Translations under genes and position numbers: made by a program | The notes under the pieces: model-generated | Told to the model about the DNA's origin: nothing | What the model saw: the letters and a program-made list of their open reading frames with translations, nothing else | The model's database searches: none | In this document: positions 15,332-23,450 of the stretch, in pieces | Position numbering within the stretch: the first letter of the stretch is position 1 | Layout of the letters: every line of letters begins with the position of its first letter | DNA from: an uncultured Prevotella sp. | GTDB taxonomy: Bacteria; Bacteroidota; Bacteroidia; Bacteroidales; Bacteroidaceae | Length of the DNA: 56,376 nt | Assembly: GCA_946540435.1 (NCBI GenBank) | Contig: CAMNII010000012.1 | Coordinates: forward strand, 1-56,376 | Reading direction: 5' to 3'

Positions 15332-16585
15332 TCAGACGGGTTCTACGGTGAAGCCGGCAGATCGCAGGTCGTCCCAGAAGTCAGGGTATGACTTGGTCAC
15401 CACTTCCGGGTTCTCTATGCAGACGCTGCCATATCTGATGGCGAGCGGTGCGAAAGCCATGGCCATCCGGTGGTCGTCGTAGGTGGCGAAAGGCTGTGGC
15501 GAGTCGACGGTCTTGGTATAGGCTTGTATCGACATCTCATTATTCTCGATATGGATGTCGGCACCGATTTTTGCCAGTTCTCTTTTCAGGGCCTCCATGC
15601 GGTCGGACTCCTTGATGCGCAGGCTCGCCAGTCCTTTGAAGTGGAAGGGTATGGACAGCGCGCCGCAGGTGGCGACAAGGGTCTGTGCCAGGTCTGGTGA
15701 GTTTTTGAAGTCGTAGTCCATGCGCGGGAGTGTCCGCAGATGTCGCGTGAGCTTTACGGTGCCGTCGGGCAGGAACTGAGTCTTCACGCCGAGGGTGGAG
15801 AAAATATATCTTACTACGGAGTCGCCCTGTCTGGAGCCGTCTCGCAGTCCAGAGAGGTTGACGGTGGCTTCGTAGTCGTCAGTGAGCGACAGGATCTCAT
15901 ACCAGTATGATGCAGCAGTCCAGTCGCTCTCTACGGTATATGGCGTTGCCTTGTAGGCATTGGCCTGTACGCTGACGGTGTCGACATCGGTCCATTCGGC
16001 TTGTGCTCCATAGCTGTGCATGACGTTGAGTGTGAGGTCGATGTATGGCCGTGACGAGATAAATCCCGTCATTCGCAGTTCCAGTCCGTCTCTCAGTACG
16101 GGCCCGATCATGAGCAGTGCCGAGATAAACTGCGAACTGACACGTGCGTCGACGTCGATATGCCCGCCCTGCAGCTCTTTTCCCCGGATGTGGAGTGGGG
16201 GATAGCCTTCAGCTTCCATGTATTCGATGTCGGCTCCGATGTATCTCAGTGCGTCGACGAGGATTCCGATGGGGCGTTGCTTCATGCGCGCTGTCCCTGT
16301 GAGGATAACGTCCGAGGGTACGACGGAGAAGTAGGCCGTCAGGAAGCGCATGGCTGTTCCCGCTGCCCCGATGTCGATGGTTCGGGTGGTGGCAGCCAGT
16401 GTGTTGTCCGTTGGTGTGAGTGCACTGACCATTACGTTGGTGTCGTCGCAGTCAGAAAGGTTTTCTGGCCATGTATGCCCCTCAGCGAGCGCGCTGATGA
16501 TGAGTGCACGGTTGGATATGCTTTTCGATGCAGGCAGTTTGATGTCTGCCTGTATGGTCGATGGTGCCGAAACTTTATATGTCAT
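15332..16585 (-). CDS. aroA: 3-phosphoshikimate 1-carboxyvinyltransferase (EPSP synthase)
   Basis: A 417-residue shikimate-pathway enzyme joining phosphoenolpyruvate to shikimate 3-phosphate. The N-terminal PASKSISNRAL motif has the substrate-binding K21, S22 and R26. GAAGTAMRFL at 73-82 corresponds to the phosphoenolpyruvate loop; the glycine equivalent to E. coli Gly96 is present (G76), but the proline equivalent to Pro101 is Phe (F81). Later motifs are normal: KESDRMEAL, and DDHRMAMAFAPLA with the catalytic region. The promoter is in the gap before the tRNA gene on the other strand. Identity is certain; the Phe substitution may be common in the Bacteroidota lineage. Confidence 0.95.
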   Translation of the reverse strand: MTYKVSAPSTIQADIKLPASKSISNRALIISALAEGHTWPENLSDCDDTNVMVSALTPTDNTLAATTRTIDIGAAGTAMRFLTAYFSVVPSDVILTGTARMKQRPIGILVDALRYIGADIEYMEAEGYPPLHIRGKELQGGHIDVDARVSSQFISALLMIGPVLRDGLELRMTGFISSRPYIDLTLNVMHSYGAQAEWTDVDTVSVQANAYKATPYTVESDWTAASYWYEILSLTDDYEATVNLSGLRDGSRQGDSVVRYIFSTLGVKTQFLPDGTVKLTRHLRTLPRMDYDFKNSPDLAQTLVATCGALSIPFHFKGLASLRIKESDRMEALKRELAKIGADIHIENNEMSIQAYTKTVDSPQPFATYDDHRMAMAFAPLAIRYGSVCIENPEVVTKSYPDFWDDLRSAGFTVEPV

Positions 16586-16616
16586 GTGATGCCGGTCCTG
16601 TTTTTTATTATCGCTT

Positions 16617-16624
16617 CAAAGTTA
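16617..16624 (-). promoter_or_regulatory. -7 promoter element of aroA
   Basis: On the minus strand this reads TAACTTTG, 31 bp upstream of the aroA ATG. It faces away from the tRNA promoter. Confidence 0.6.
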
Positions 16625-16705
16625 CTAAATAATGTCCGAACAGCCAAGTTTTTTCCTCGTTATTATCATGGAAAATGATTTTTAGTGAAAATTCTTCCTT
16701 AAATA

Positions 16706-16737
16706 TTTGGTGGGTTCAAAAAGATTGTGTAACTTTG
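16706..16737 (+). promoter_or_regulatory. Promoter of the tRNA-Pro gene
   Basis: TTTG at 16706-16709 and TAACTTTG at 16730-16737 are separated by 20 bp, a full match to the Bacteroidota two-part promoter. The tRNA begins 22 bp later. Confidence 0.7.
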
Positions 16738-16759
16738 CAACCGCTTTCGAAGAAAAGCT

Positions 16760-16836
16760 CGGGATGTAGCGCAGTTGGTTAGCGCACGCGTCTGGGGGGC
16801 GTGAGGTCGCTGGTTCGAGTCCAGTCATCCCGACCA
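16760..16836 (+). tRNA. tRNA-Pro (anticodon GGG)
   Basis: A full cloverleaf can be drawn. The acceptor stem CGGGATG pairs with CATCCCG, the D stem is GCGC/GCGC, and the anticodon stem holds two G-U pairs around a CTGGGGG loop, giving anticodon GGG. The T arm contains GGTTCGAGTCC. The discriminator is A and the CCA end is encoded. The gene has its own promoter and terminator. Confidence 0.95.
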
Positions 16837-16846
16837 AATAGGAGAT

Positions 16847-16874
16847 AATCGGCTGAGATGCAGCCGATTTTTTG
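16847..16874 (+). terminator. Terminator of the tRNA-Pro gene
   Basis: A 9-bp perfect stem (AATCGGCTG at 16847-16855, CAGCCGATT at 16861-16869), a 5-nt loop, then TTTTG. It begins 11 bp after the tRNA CCA end. Confidence 0.85.
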
Positions 16875-16960
16875 TTTTTGTGGGTGTCAGCCGGGAGAGG
16901 GAAAAGGAGGGGGCGGCAAAAAATGTGAACGATGAATTCTCTATTCTGAATTATTCTTCG

Positions 16961-16968
16961 TAACTTTG
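16961..16968 (+). promoter_or_regulatory. -7 promoter element of the tsaE-birA unit
   Basis: TAACTTTG followed by CAGG, 20 bp upstream of the tsaE ATG. No clear -33 TTTG is seen at the expected spacing. Confidence 0.6.
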
Positions 16969-16987
16969 CAGGCAAAGCAGTTTAGCT

Positions 16988-17419
16988 ATGCAGATTAGAA
17001 TAAATCATATTGAACAGATACGTACGGCAGCACGGCAGTTTATCAACGAGATGGGTAGTGCCCGTGTCATTGCTTTCTATGGAAAGATGGGTGCCGGGAA
17101 GACGACATTTATCAAGGCCCTTTGCGAAGAGCTGGGTGTCAGGGATGTCATTACCTCTCCCACGTTTGCCATCGTTAATGAATATACTGTCAGCGAACCC
17201 ATTGGAGAAGAGTGGGATGGCGCTTCCGTCTACCATTTCGACTTCTACCGCATCAAGCGCCTCGAGGAGGTCTACGACATGGGTTTTGAGGACTATTTCT
17301 ACTCGGGTGAGCTGTGTCTCATCGAATGGCCGGAGCTTATCGAGGAGCTGCTGCCTGGCGATGCCTTGCGCGTACATATTACAGAAGAGAGCGATGGCAG
17401 TAGAACTGTTGAAGCTTGA
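16988..17419 (+). CDS. tsaE: tRNA threonylcarbamoyladenosine biosynthesis ATPase TsaE
   Basis: A 143-residue cytoplasmic ATPase needed with TsaB and TsaD to make the t6A modification at position 37 of ANN-decoding tRNAs. The Walker A loop GKMGAGKTTF starts at about residue 32. SPTFAIVNEY and YHFDFYRIK are the conserved switch and metal-binding segments, and IEWPE lies near the C-terminus. Size and motif order are typical. Its last 26 bp overlap the birA start, so the two genes are translationally coupled. Confidence 0.94.
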   Translation: MQIRINHIEQIRTAARQFINEMGSARVIAFYGKMGAGKTTFIKALCEELGVRDVITSPTFAIVNEYTVSEPIGEEWDGASVYHFDFYRIKRLEEVYDMGFEDYFYSGELCLIEWPELIEELLPGDALRVHITEESDGSRTVEA

Positions 17420-18113
17420 CGAGACCGTCTCGACGAACCTCTGGCTGCGTGAACATGGCGGTCGTGAGGACATGGTGGTCTGGACGGACTATCAGTCGGC
17501 AGGCCGCGGCTGTGGCACGAATACGTGGGAGTCGGAGCGCGGTCAGAACTTGCTCTTCTCAATGCTCTACCATCCTGACAGGCTGCCTGCGGCGCAACAG
17601 TTCCGCATATCGATGGCTGTGGCGCTTGCCTTGCGCGATGAACTCACCAGGCAGGGTCTGGCGGAAGTCACCATCAAATGGCCCAATGATATCTATTGGC
17701 GCGACAGCAAGCTGGCCGGCATCCTCATCGAGAACCAGTTGCATGGGGCGTTCCTTCAGAGTAGCATCATCGGAGTGGGGCTGAACGTCAATCAGGAGGT
17801 CTTTCTGAGTGATGCTCCAAATCCGGTGTCGATGAGGCAGATCGCAGACCGCCGTTTTGATCGTGAGAGTCTGCTGCGCGGTGTTGTCGATGCGATGGAA
17901 CACCGTCTGAAGACCGCCGCTGATTTGTCCGATCAATATCAGCAAGCCCTCTACCGTCGTGCGGGCGTCTATCCTTATTGCGATATGGATGGTCGTTTTG
18001 AGGCAGTGCTTGTCGGTGTCAAGCCTGACGGGCGTCTGGTCCTTCGCGATACCGACGGCCGCGTGCGGACCTATGCCTTCAAGGAGGTGACCTTTTGTCT
18101 CGGGACTACTTGA
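17394..18113 (+). CDS. birA: Biotin--[acetyl-CoA-carboxylase] ligase, without DNA-binding domain
   Basis: A 239-residue ligase that activates biotin with ATP and attaches it to carrier proteins. The ATG inside the 3' end of tsaE is chosen because the product then begins MAVELLKLDETVSTN, the usual family start; upstream in-frame codons are only the shifted reading of tsaE. The biotin/ATP loop appears as GRGCGTNTWES (about 38-48), followed by LLFSM and KWPNDIYW...KLAGILIE. There is no helix-turn-helix, so it is a catalytic-only BirA that does not repress biotin genes. The C-terminal SH3-like part is present. Confidence 0.93.
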   Translation: MAVELLKLDETVSTNLWLREHGGREDMVVWTDYQSAGRGCGTNTWESERGQNLLFSMLYHPDRLPAAQQFRISMAVALALRDELTRQGLAEVTIKWPNDIYWRDSKLAGILIENQLHGAFLQSSIIGVGLNVNQEVFLSDAPNPVSMRQIADRRFDRESLLRGVVDAMEHRLKTAADLSDQYQQALYRRAGVYPYCDMDGRFEAVLVGVKPDGRLVLRDTDGRVRTYAFKEVTFCLGTT

Positions 18114-18177
18114 AGGAGGTTGTGGCGATGGGCAGCAGTAGCCGTTTATAGTGAGTATAAATCAATTACTATCAGAT

Positions 18178-18885
18178 ATGAAATTCAAGAGAATATTATT
18201 GAAGTTGTCGGGCGAGAGCCTGATGGGAGCTCAAGGCTATGGCATCGACCCTGTTCGCCTTGGCCAGTATGCAGAACAGATTAAGGAAATCCATGACATG
18301 GGCGTGGAGATTGGTATCGTTATCGGCGGAGGTAATATCTTTCGCGGGTTAAGTGGTTCGCAGAAAGGTTTCGACCGTGTGAAAGGCGACCAGATGGGCA
18401 TGATGGCAACTGTCATCAACTCATTGGCCCTGTCATCGGCTCTTGATGCTGTCGGCGTGGACAACAAGGTCCTTACGGCTATCCGTATGGAGCCTGTCGG
18501 TGAGTTCTATACCAAGTGGAAGGCTATTGACGCAATGAAGGCTGGAAAGGTGTGCATCTTCTCTGCCGGAACGGGTTCGCCCTATTTTACCACCGATACG
18601 GGTTCGAGTCTGCGCGGCATAGAGATTGAGGCCGACGTGATGCTCAAGGGCACTCGTGTGGACGGCGTCTATACTGCCGACCCGGAGAAAGACCCGACGG
18701 CAGTGAAGTTTGATGAGATTACCTATAAGGAGGTGCTGGCTCGTGGTCTGAAGGTGATGGATCTCACAGCCATCTGCATGTGTCAGGACAACAACCTGCC
18801 CATCTATGTCTTCAATATGGATGTTGTCGGAAACCTGAAGAAAGTTATTGCCGGGGAACCTATCGGCACGTTGGTGAAAAACTAA
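18178..18885 (+). CDS. pyrH: UMP kinase
   Basis: A 235-residue hexameric bacterial UMP kinase (amino acid kinase fold), converting UMP to UDP. LLKLSGESLMG at the N-terminus is the phosphate-binding loop; VIGGGNIFRG, the SAGTGSPYFTTDT loop and DGVYTADPEKDP are all typical. The ATG is preferred over a GTG nine codons upstream because the core fold starts directly after it. It lies 64 bp after birA with no promoter that I can see, so it may be read from the tsaE promoter. Confidence 0.95.
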   Translation: MKFKRILLKLSGESLMGAQGYGIDPVRLGQYAEQIKEIHDMGVEIGIVIGGGNIFRGLSGSQKGFDRVKGDQMGMMATVINSLALSSALDAVGVDNKVLTAIRMEPVGEFYTKWKAIDAMKAGKVCIFSAGTGSPYFTTDTGSSLRGIEIEADVMLKGTRVDGVYTADPEKDPTAVKFDEITYKEVLARGLKVMDLTAICMCQDNNLPIYVFNMDVVGNLKKVIAGEPIGTLVKN

Positions 18886-18899
18886 AGAAGAAGTTATAA

Positions 18900-19454
18900 T
18901 TACTCATTACTGGTTATCTCATCCCATTCTTCTGTGACGCCATATTCGAATTCGGGTGCCACCTCGAGGTCGTACTCGGGCTGGACTTCAGGCATGGTGG
19001 GTCGGAAGGGGATGATGATGCGGTCGATGACTTCCACTTTCACGGTGGCAATACCTTGTGCCATCATACCGATGATGCGTGCGGCGCGCCTGGAGAGGTC
19101 GATGATGCGTCCCCGGGAGAAAGGTCCGCGGTCGGTGACGCGCACGATGACGCTTTTACCGTTGGAGAGATTGGTGACGCGGAGCATCGTTCCGAAGGGG
19201 AAGGTGCGGTGGGCACAGGTAAGGCTGTCGCCGTGGAGGCGTTCGCCGCTTGCTGTTCGCCGTCCTTCGAACTTCTTGGCGTAATAGGATGCTTTTCCTG
19301 TCTGTGTCTGTGCGGAGAGGGATGAGTGATTAGGAATGAGGTGTGAGAAATGAGAAATGCGAGATGCCATATAGGGCGCAGCGAAGAGCATACATGCCAA
19401 GAGCATGCATGCCTTCAGTGAAGGCCTTCTGTGCGGCAATCTCTCATTTCTCAT
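18900..19454 (-). CDS. rlpA: RlpA-like septal ring protein with an unusual signal-peptide region
   Basis: A 184-residue exported protein with a double-psi beta-barrel domain (about residues 52-150: [52 protein letters not shown]). The family cleaves or binds denuded peptidoglycan. The N-terminus is odd. After the hydrophobic segment (about 16-31) comes [19 protein letters not shown] before the mature domain, encoded by 7-bp GAGAAAT-like repeats, and the start codon lies in a second tract of the same heptamer in inverted orientation. The likely cleavage is after LSA. The start is uncertain because the tract offers ATG or GTG in all frames, though only this one stays open. Confidence 0.8.
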   Translation of the reverse strand: MRNERLPHRRPSLKACMLLACMLFAAPYMASRISHFSHLIPNHSSLSAQTQTGKASYYAKKFEGRRTASGERLHGDSLTCAHRTFPFGTMLRVTNLSNGKSVIVRVTDRGPFSRGRIIDLSRRAARIIGMMAQGIATVKVEVIDRIIIPFRPTMPEVQPEYDLEVAPEFEYGVTEEWDEITSNE

Positions 19455-19461
19455 TTCTCAC
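19343..19461. repeat. Inverted heptamer tracts at the 5' end of rlpA
   Basis: GTGAGAAATGAGAAATG at 19343-19359 is exactly the reverse complement of 19445-19461: 17 bp perfect, 85 bp apart. Both arms are built of 7-bp GAGAAAT units. One lies inside the rlpA signal region and the other at its start codon. The same heptamer recurs at 38181-38208 and 38303-38320. Confidence 0.8.
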
Positions 19462-19469
19462 TTCTCATT

Positions 19470-20807
19470 TTATACGATGCCTTGTGCCATCATGGCGTTG
19501 GCGACCTTCATGAAGCCAGCCACGTTGGCACCTTTGACGTAGTCGACATATCCGTCGGCCTGGCGTCCGTACTTGACGCACTGCTCGTGGATGCTCGACA
19601 TGATGTAGTGGAGTTTCTCGTCGACTTCCTTGTCGCTCCAGCTGAGGCGCATGGAGTTCTGTGTCATCTCGAGTCCGCTGGTAGCTACGCCGCCTGCATT
19701 GACGGCCTTGCCGGGTGCGAAGAGCGTTTTTGTGGCGACGAACTTCTCGGCAGCTTCGGCTGTGCATCCCATGTTGGAGACTTCAGCGACGCAGATGGGG
19801 TTGTTGGCGAGGATATGGTCGGCATCGGTGCCATTGAGCTCGTTCTGGGTGGCGCAGGGCATGTAGATGTCAGCTTTCTGCTCCCAGGGTTTCTTGCCGG
19901 CGAAGAACTTTGAGCCGGGGAATTCATCTTCGTAGGGCTGGCAGACGTCGTTGCCAGAGGCGCGGAGTTCGAGCATATAGTTGATTTTCTCGTCGTCGAG
20001 TCCGGCGGGATCGTAGATGTATCCGTCGGGTCCGCTGATGGTGATGACTTTAGCACCGAGCTCGGTGGCTTTCTTGGCTGCGCCCCATGCTACGTTTCCG
20101 AATCCGGAGATGGCTACGGTCTTGCCTTTGATGTCTTGTCCGTGGGTGTGGAGCATGTGCTGTACGAAGTAGATGGCTCCGTAGCCCGTTGCTTCGGGAC
20201 GGATGCGTGAGCCGCCGTATTCGAGTCCCTTGCCGGTGAGTACGCCTTGGAACTGGTGGGTGAGTTTCTTATACATGCCGAAGAGGTAGCCGATTTCCCG
20301 TCCGCCTACGCCGATATCGCCAGCGGGGACGTCTTCATCGGGTCCGATGTGTCGGTAGAGTTCTGTCATGAAAGCCTGGCAGAAGCGCATGACTTCGGCA
20401 TTTGACTTGCCACGCGGTGCGAAGTCGGAGCCGCCCTTGCCGCCTCCCATGGGGAGTGTGGTGAGAGCGTTCTTGAAGGTCTGTTCGAATCCGAGGAACT
20501 TCAGGATGGAGAGGTTCACCGACGGATGGAAGCGTAGTCCTCCCTTGTAGGGGCCGATGGCGCTGTTATATTGTACGCGGTATCCGATGTTGACTTGTAC
20601 TTCGCCTTTGTCGTCGACCCATGGTACTCGGAACGTGATGATGCGTTCGGGCTCGACGAGTCGTTCGATGAGCTTTGCCTTTTCGAATTCGGGATGCTGG
20701 TTGTAGACATCGACGATTGACATTAACACTTCGCGTACTGCTTGCAGGTACTCGAGCTCGCCTGGGTGTTTCTGCTCCAGGTCGTGCATGATTTTTTCAA
20801 CTTCCAT
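19470..20807 (-). CDS. gdhA: Glutamate dehydrogenase (NADP-type hexameric)
   Basis: A 445-residue hexameric glutamate dehydrogenase, interconverting 2-oxoglutarate plus ammonium and glutamate. PMGGGKGGSDFAPRG carries the catalytic lysine region. Next come the PAGDIGVGGREIGYLFG segment and a Rossmann fold starting GKTVAISGFGNVAWGAA at about residue 228. Length and motifs match the small hexameric NADP-dependent class used for ammonium assimilation in Bacteroidales. It has its own promoter upstream. Cofactor choice is from family pattern, not read from a decisive residue. Confidence 0.95.
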   Translation of the reverse strand: MEVEKIMHDLEQKHPGELEYLQAVREVLMSIVDVYNQHPEFEKAKLIERLVEPERIITFRVPWVDDKGEVQVNIGYRVQYNSAIGPYKGGLRFHPSVNLSILKFLGFEQTFKNALTTLPMGGGKGGSDFAPRGKSNAEVMRFCQAFMTELYRHIGPDEDVPAGDIGVGGREIGYLFGMYKKLTHQFQGVLTGKGLEYGGSRIRPEATGYGAIYFVQHMLHTHGQDIKGKTVAISGFGNVAWGAAKKATELGAKVITISGPDGYIYDPAGLDDEKINYMLELRASGNDVCQPYEDEFPGSKFFAGKKPWEQKADIYMPCATQNELNGTDADHILANNPICVAEVSNMGCTAEAAEKFVATKTLFAPGKAVNAGGVATSGLEMTQNSMRLSWSDKEVDEKLHYIMSSIHEQCVKYGRQADGYVDYVKGANVAGFMKVANAMMAQGIV

Positions 20808-20875
20808 AAGTAGTTTTTCTTTTCTGTTTGATTGTTTTGTCTTATATAGTAATAATTTTATATACTATCTGGCTG

Positions 20876-20883
20876 CAAAAGTA
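20876..20883 (-). promoter_or_regulatory. -7 promoter element of gdhA
   Basis: On the minus strand this reads TACTTTTG, 68 bp upstream of the gdhA ATG in an AT-rich gap. Confidence 0.55.
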
Positions 20884-20910
20884 CGTCTTTTTCGTGTGAC
20901 TACCAAAGAA

Positions 20911-20940
20911 AAAACGGAAAAACTTTCGCTTTTCCGTTTT
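20911..20940 (-). terminator. Terminator of lptB
   Basis: An 11-bp perfect stem (20911-20921 and 20930-20940; AAAACGGAAAA and its complement) with an 8-nt loop. On the minus strand it ends in a run of T residues and lies 20 bp after the lptB stop, ahead of the gdhA promoter. Confidence 0.8.
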
Positions 20941-20959
20941 GTTCGTGTGCTGTGTTCCC

Positions 20960-21733
20960 TCACGGCTCTTCTATCTGGAACTGTTTTTTCTGGAGAATGA
21001 AGTTGGTGCCGAGGTATTTCTCTCTGACGATGGGGTTGGCGGCGAGTTCCTCTGGCACACCCTGAAAGAGTATTCGTCCTTCGAAGAGGAGGTAGGCACG
21101 GTCGGTGATATTGAGCGTCTCGTGGACGTTATGGTCGGTGATGAGGATGCCGATGTTGCGGTATTTGAGTTGCCAGACGATGTGCTGGATGTCTTCCACG
21201 GCGATGGGGTCGACGCCGGCGAAGGGCTCGTCAAGCATGATGAACTTGGGCTCGATAGCCAGACAGCGGGCGATCTCGGTGCGTCGGCGCTCTCCTCCAG
21301 ACAGTTGGTCGCCTTTGTTCTTGCGTACTTTCTCGAGGCGGAACTCATGGATGAGTGCTTCGAGTTTGTCGAGTTGTTCTTTGCGTGGCTTACCAGTCAT
21401 CTCGAGCACCGAGAGGATATTGTCTTCGACGGACATCTTCCTGAACACGGAGGCTTCCTGTGGGAGGTATCCGATACCGGCCCGTGCGCGCCGATAGACA
21501 GGATAGCCGGTGATGTCTTCTTCATCGAGGTATACATGGCCGGCATTGGGAACGACGAGTCCGGTGGTCATATAGAACGAGGTGGTCTTGCCTGCTCCGT
21601 TGGGACCGAGCAGTCCTACAATCTCACCTTGCCGAACCTGTATGCTGACGTTGTTGGCAACGGTTCGCTTTCCATAGATCTTGACAAGTCCTTCCGTGCG
21701 CAGTACGGCGTTGGAATTATCTGTTTGGTTCAT
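20960..21733 (-). CDS. lptB: LPS export ABC transporter ATP-binding protein LptB
   Basis: A 257-residue ABC ATPase that drives lipopolysaccharide extraction from the inner membrane with LptFG. Walker A is [11 protein letters not shown], the signature is [13 protein letters not shown], and Walker B is [13 protein letters not shown] followed by the His-loop [12 protein letters not shown]. The pattern [13 protein letters not shown] and the short C-terminus match LptB closely. The ATG before NQTDNSNAV is chosen because the only in-frame codon further up is a TTG that lies inside the -7 element. LptF, LptG and LptC are not in this window. Confidence 0.93.
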   Translation of the reverse strand: MNQTDNSNAVLRTEGLVKIYGKRTVANNVSIQVRQGEIVGLLGPNGAGKTTSFYMTTGLVVPNAGHVYLDEEDITGYPVYRRARAGIGYLPQEASVFRKMSVEDNILSVLEMTGKPRKEQLDKLEALIHEFRLEKVRKNKGDQLSGGERRRTEIARCLAIEPKFIMLDEPFAGVDPIAVEDIQHIVWQLKYRNIGILITDHNVHETLNITDRAYLLFEGRILFQGVPEELAANPIVREKYLGTNFILQKKQFQIEEP

Positions 21734-21754
21734 GCCTTTATTGTTTATCGGGCA

Positions 21755-21762
21755 CAAAATTA
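21755..21762 (-). promoter_or_regulatory. -7 promoter element of lptB
   Basis: On the minus strand this reads TAATTTTG, 21 bp upstream of the chosen ATG. It fixes the lptB start downstream of it. Confidence 0.6.
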
Positions 21763-21806
21763 CGAAATAATTCTTAATTCATCGTTATTAATTCATATTT
21801 TTTAGC

Positions 21807-21814
21807 TACTTTTG
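21807..21814 (+). promoter_or_regulatory. -7 promoter element of the mlaE operon
   Basis: TACTTTTG, 20 bp upstream of the mlaE ATG and back-to-back with the lptB promoter, so two envelope-lipid transport units diverge from one 100-bp gap. Confidence 0.55.
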
Positions 21815-21834
21815 CACCGATAAATGTTTGAACC

Positions 21835-22581
21835 ATGCTCATAACGAAATCTCTCATTACCTTCGGGCGCTATCTGATACTGATGGGTCGTACGTTCTCG
21901 ATACCTGAACGGCTACGCATGTTCTGGAAACAATATGCCAAGGAAATGCAGCAACTTGGCATCGACTCTATCGGCATCGTCCTGCTCATCTCATTCTTCA
22001 TCGGTGCTGTCATCTGCATCCAGATGAAAGTGAACATCGAGAGTCCCTGGATGCCCAGATGGGTGGCAGGGTATACCACCCGTGAGATTATGTTGCTGGA
22101 GTTCTCGTCGAGTATCATGTGTTTGATTCTCTCGGGAAAGGTGGGGTCGAACATCGCTTCGGAGCTGGGCACGATGCGCGTGACGCAGCAGATTGATGCC
22201 CTGGAGATCATGGGCGTGAACTCTGCATCGTACCTCATCCTGCCGAAGGTGCTGGGGCTGATAACAATCATGCCGGTACTGGTGGTGTTCTCTTCGGCCA
22301 CGGGCATCCTCGGCGCCTATGCCACGGCATACATCGGGCACATCCTGGCTCCTGCCGACTTGACACTGGGTCTGCAGCATGCCTTTGTGCCCTGGTTCCT
22401 GTGGATGAGCATCATCAAGAGTCTGGTGTTTGCCTTCATCATCGCCAGCGTGTCGTCGTACTACGGATACACCGTGGAGGGCGGCAGCGTGGAGGTTGGT
22501 AAGGCATCGACGGCGGCCGTGGTGTCGTCGTCGGTACTCATTCTGTTCTCCGACGTGTTCCTCACCCAGCTGCTGAGCTGA
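21835..22581 (+). CDS. mlaE: MlaE-family phospholipid ABC transporter permease
   Basis: A 248-residue inner-membrane permease of the MlaE/YrbE/TGD1 family, part of the system that moves phospholipids between inner and outer membranes. An N-terminal amphipathic region (RTFSIPERLRMFWKQY) precedes about five helices; LSGKVGSNIASELGTMRVTQQIDALEIMG is the conserved cytoplasmic coupling motif. The ATPase gene follows 38 bp downstream. A periplasmic MCE-domain MlaD partner is not seen in this window and may lie elsewhere. Confidence 0.93.
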   Translation: MLITKSLITFGRYLILMGRTFSIPERLRMFWKQYAKEMQQLGIDSIGIVLLISFFIGAVICIQMKVNIESPWMPRWVAGYTTREIMLLEFSSSIMCLILSGKVGSNIASELGTMRVTQQIDALEIMGVNSASYLILPKVLGLITIMPVLVVFSSATGILGAYATAYIGHILAPADLTLGLQHAFVPWFLWMSIIKSLVFAFIIASVSSYYGYTVEGGSVEVGKASTAAVVSSSVLILFSDVFLTQLLS

Positions 22582-22619
22582 CATTCCCCTCTCTTTATCG
22601 CACGCTCTGAAAAAAGATT

Positions 22620-23408
22620 ATGATTGAAGTAAGAAATCTCTATAAGTCCTTTGATGCGAAGGAAGTGCTCCACGACATCAGTTTCTGTTTCGAAGACGGG
22701 AAGACGAACCTGATTATCGGCCAGTCAGGGTCGGGAAAGACCGTGTTGATGAAGAACCTCGTGGGCCTGCTGGAACCATCGGCAGGCGAGGTGCTTTACG
22801 ACGGTCGTGACTTTGTTGGCATGACGAAGCGTGAGAAGGTCATGCTCCGCCGCGAGATGGGCATGATTTTCCAGAGTGCCGCCCTCTTCGACTCGCTCAG
22901 CGTGCTGGAGAATGTGATGTTCCCGCTCGACATGTTCTCGCAGATGACGCTTCGTGAACGGCGCGCACGGGCCATGGAATGTCTGGAGCGTGTCAACCTT
23001 CACGGAGCCGAGAACAAATACCCTGCAGAGATATCGGGAGGCATGCAGAAGCGCGTTGCCATTGCGCGCGCCATCGTGCTCAACCCCAAGTATCTCTTTT
23101 GCGACGAGCCGAACTCGGGCCTCGACCCCAAGACGTCACTCGTCATCGATGAGTTGCTGTCAGGAATCACCCACGACATGAACACCACGACCATCATCAA
23201 CACCCACGACATGAACTCGGTGATGGGCATCGGCGAAAACATCCTGTTCATCTACAAAGGACGCAAAGAGTGGACAGGCACCTCACACGAGGTTATCTCG
23301 TCGAACAACAAGCGTCTGAACGACCTCGTCTTTGCTTCCGACCTCTTCAAGAAGGTGAAAGAGGTGGAACTGGAAGAGGAACAGAACGAGAACGCCGACA
23401 TGCGTTGA
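22620..23408 (+). CDS. mlaF: MlaF-family phospholipid ABC transporter ATP-binding protein
   Basis: A 262-residue ABC ATPase that pairs with the upstream MlaE permease. Walker A is GQSGSGKTVLMK, the signature ISGGMQKRVAIARA, Walker B YLFCDEPNSGLDP, with the family's Asn in place of the usual Thr/Phe, and then the switch His in IINTHDMNSV. The C-terminal 25 residues are acidic and polar. The dnaE gene follows 42 bp later with no visible promoter, so read-through is likely. Confidence 0.93.
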   Translation: MIEVRNLYKSFDAKEVLHDISFCFEDGKTNLIIGQSGSGKTVLMKNLVGLLEPSAGEVLYDGRDFVGMTKREKVMLRREMGMIFQSAALFDSLSVLENVMFPLDMFSQMTLRERRARAMECLERVNLHGAENKYPAEISGGMQKRVAIARAIVLNPKYLFCDEPNSGLDPKTSLVIDELLSGITHDMNTTTIINTHDMNSVMGIGENILFIYKGRKEWTGTSHEVISSNNKRLNDLVFASDLFKKVKEVELEEEQNENADMR

Positions 23409-23450
23409 CACACACACACTTACCCCAACCATTCACAACAGCGAACAACT

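Noticed and set aside
17010..17393. Longer birA reading frame
   Set aside because: The extra 128 codons are tsaE read in another frame; the ligase fold begins at the ATG inside the end of tsaE.
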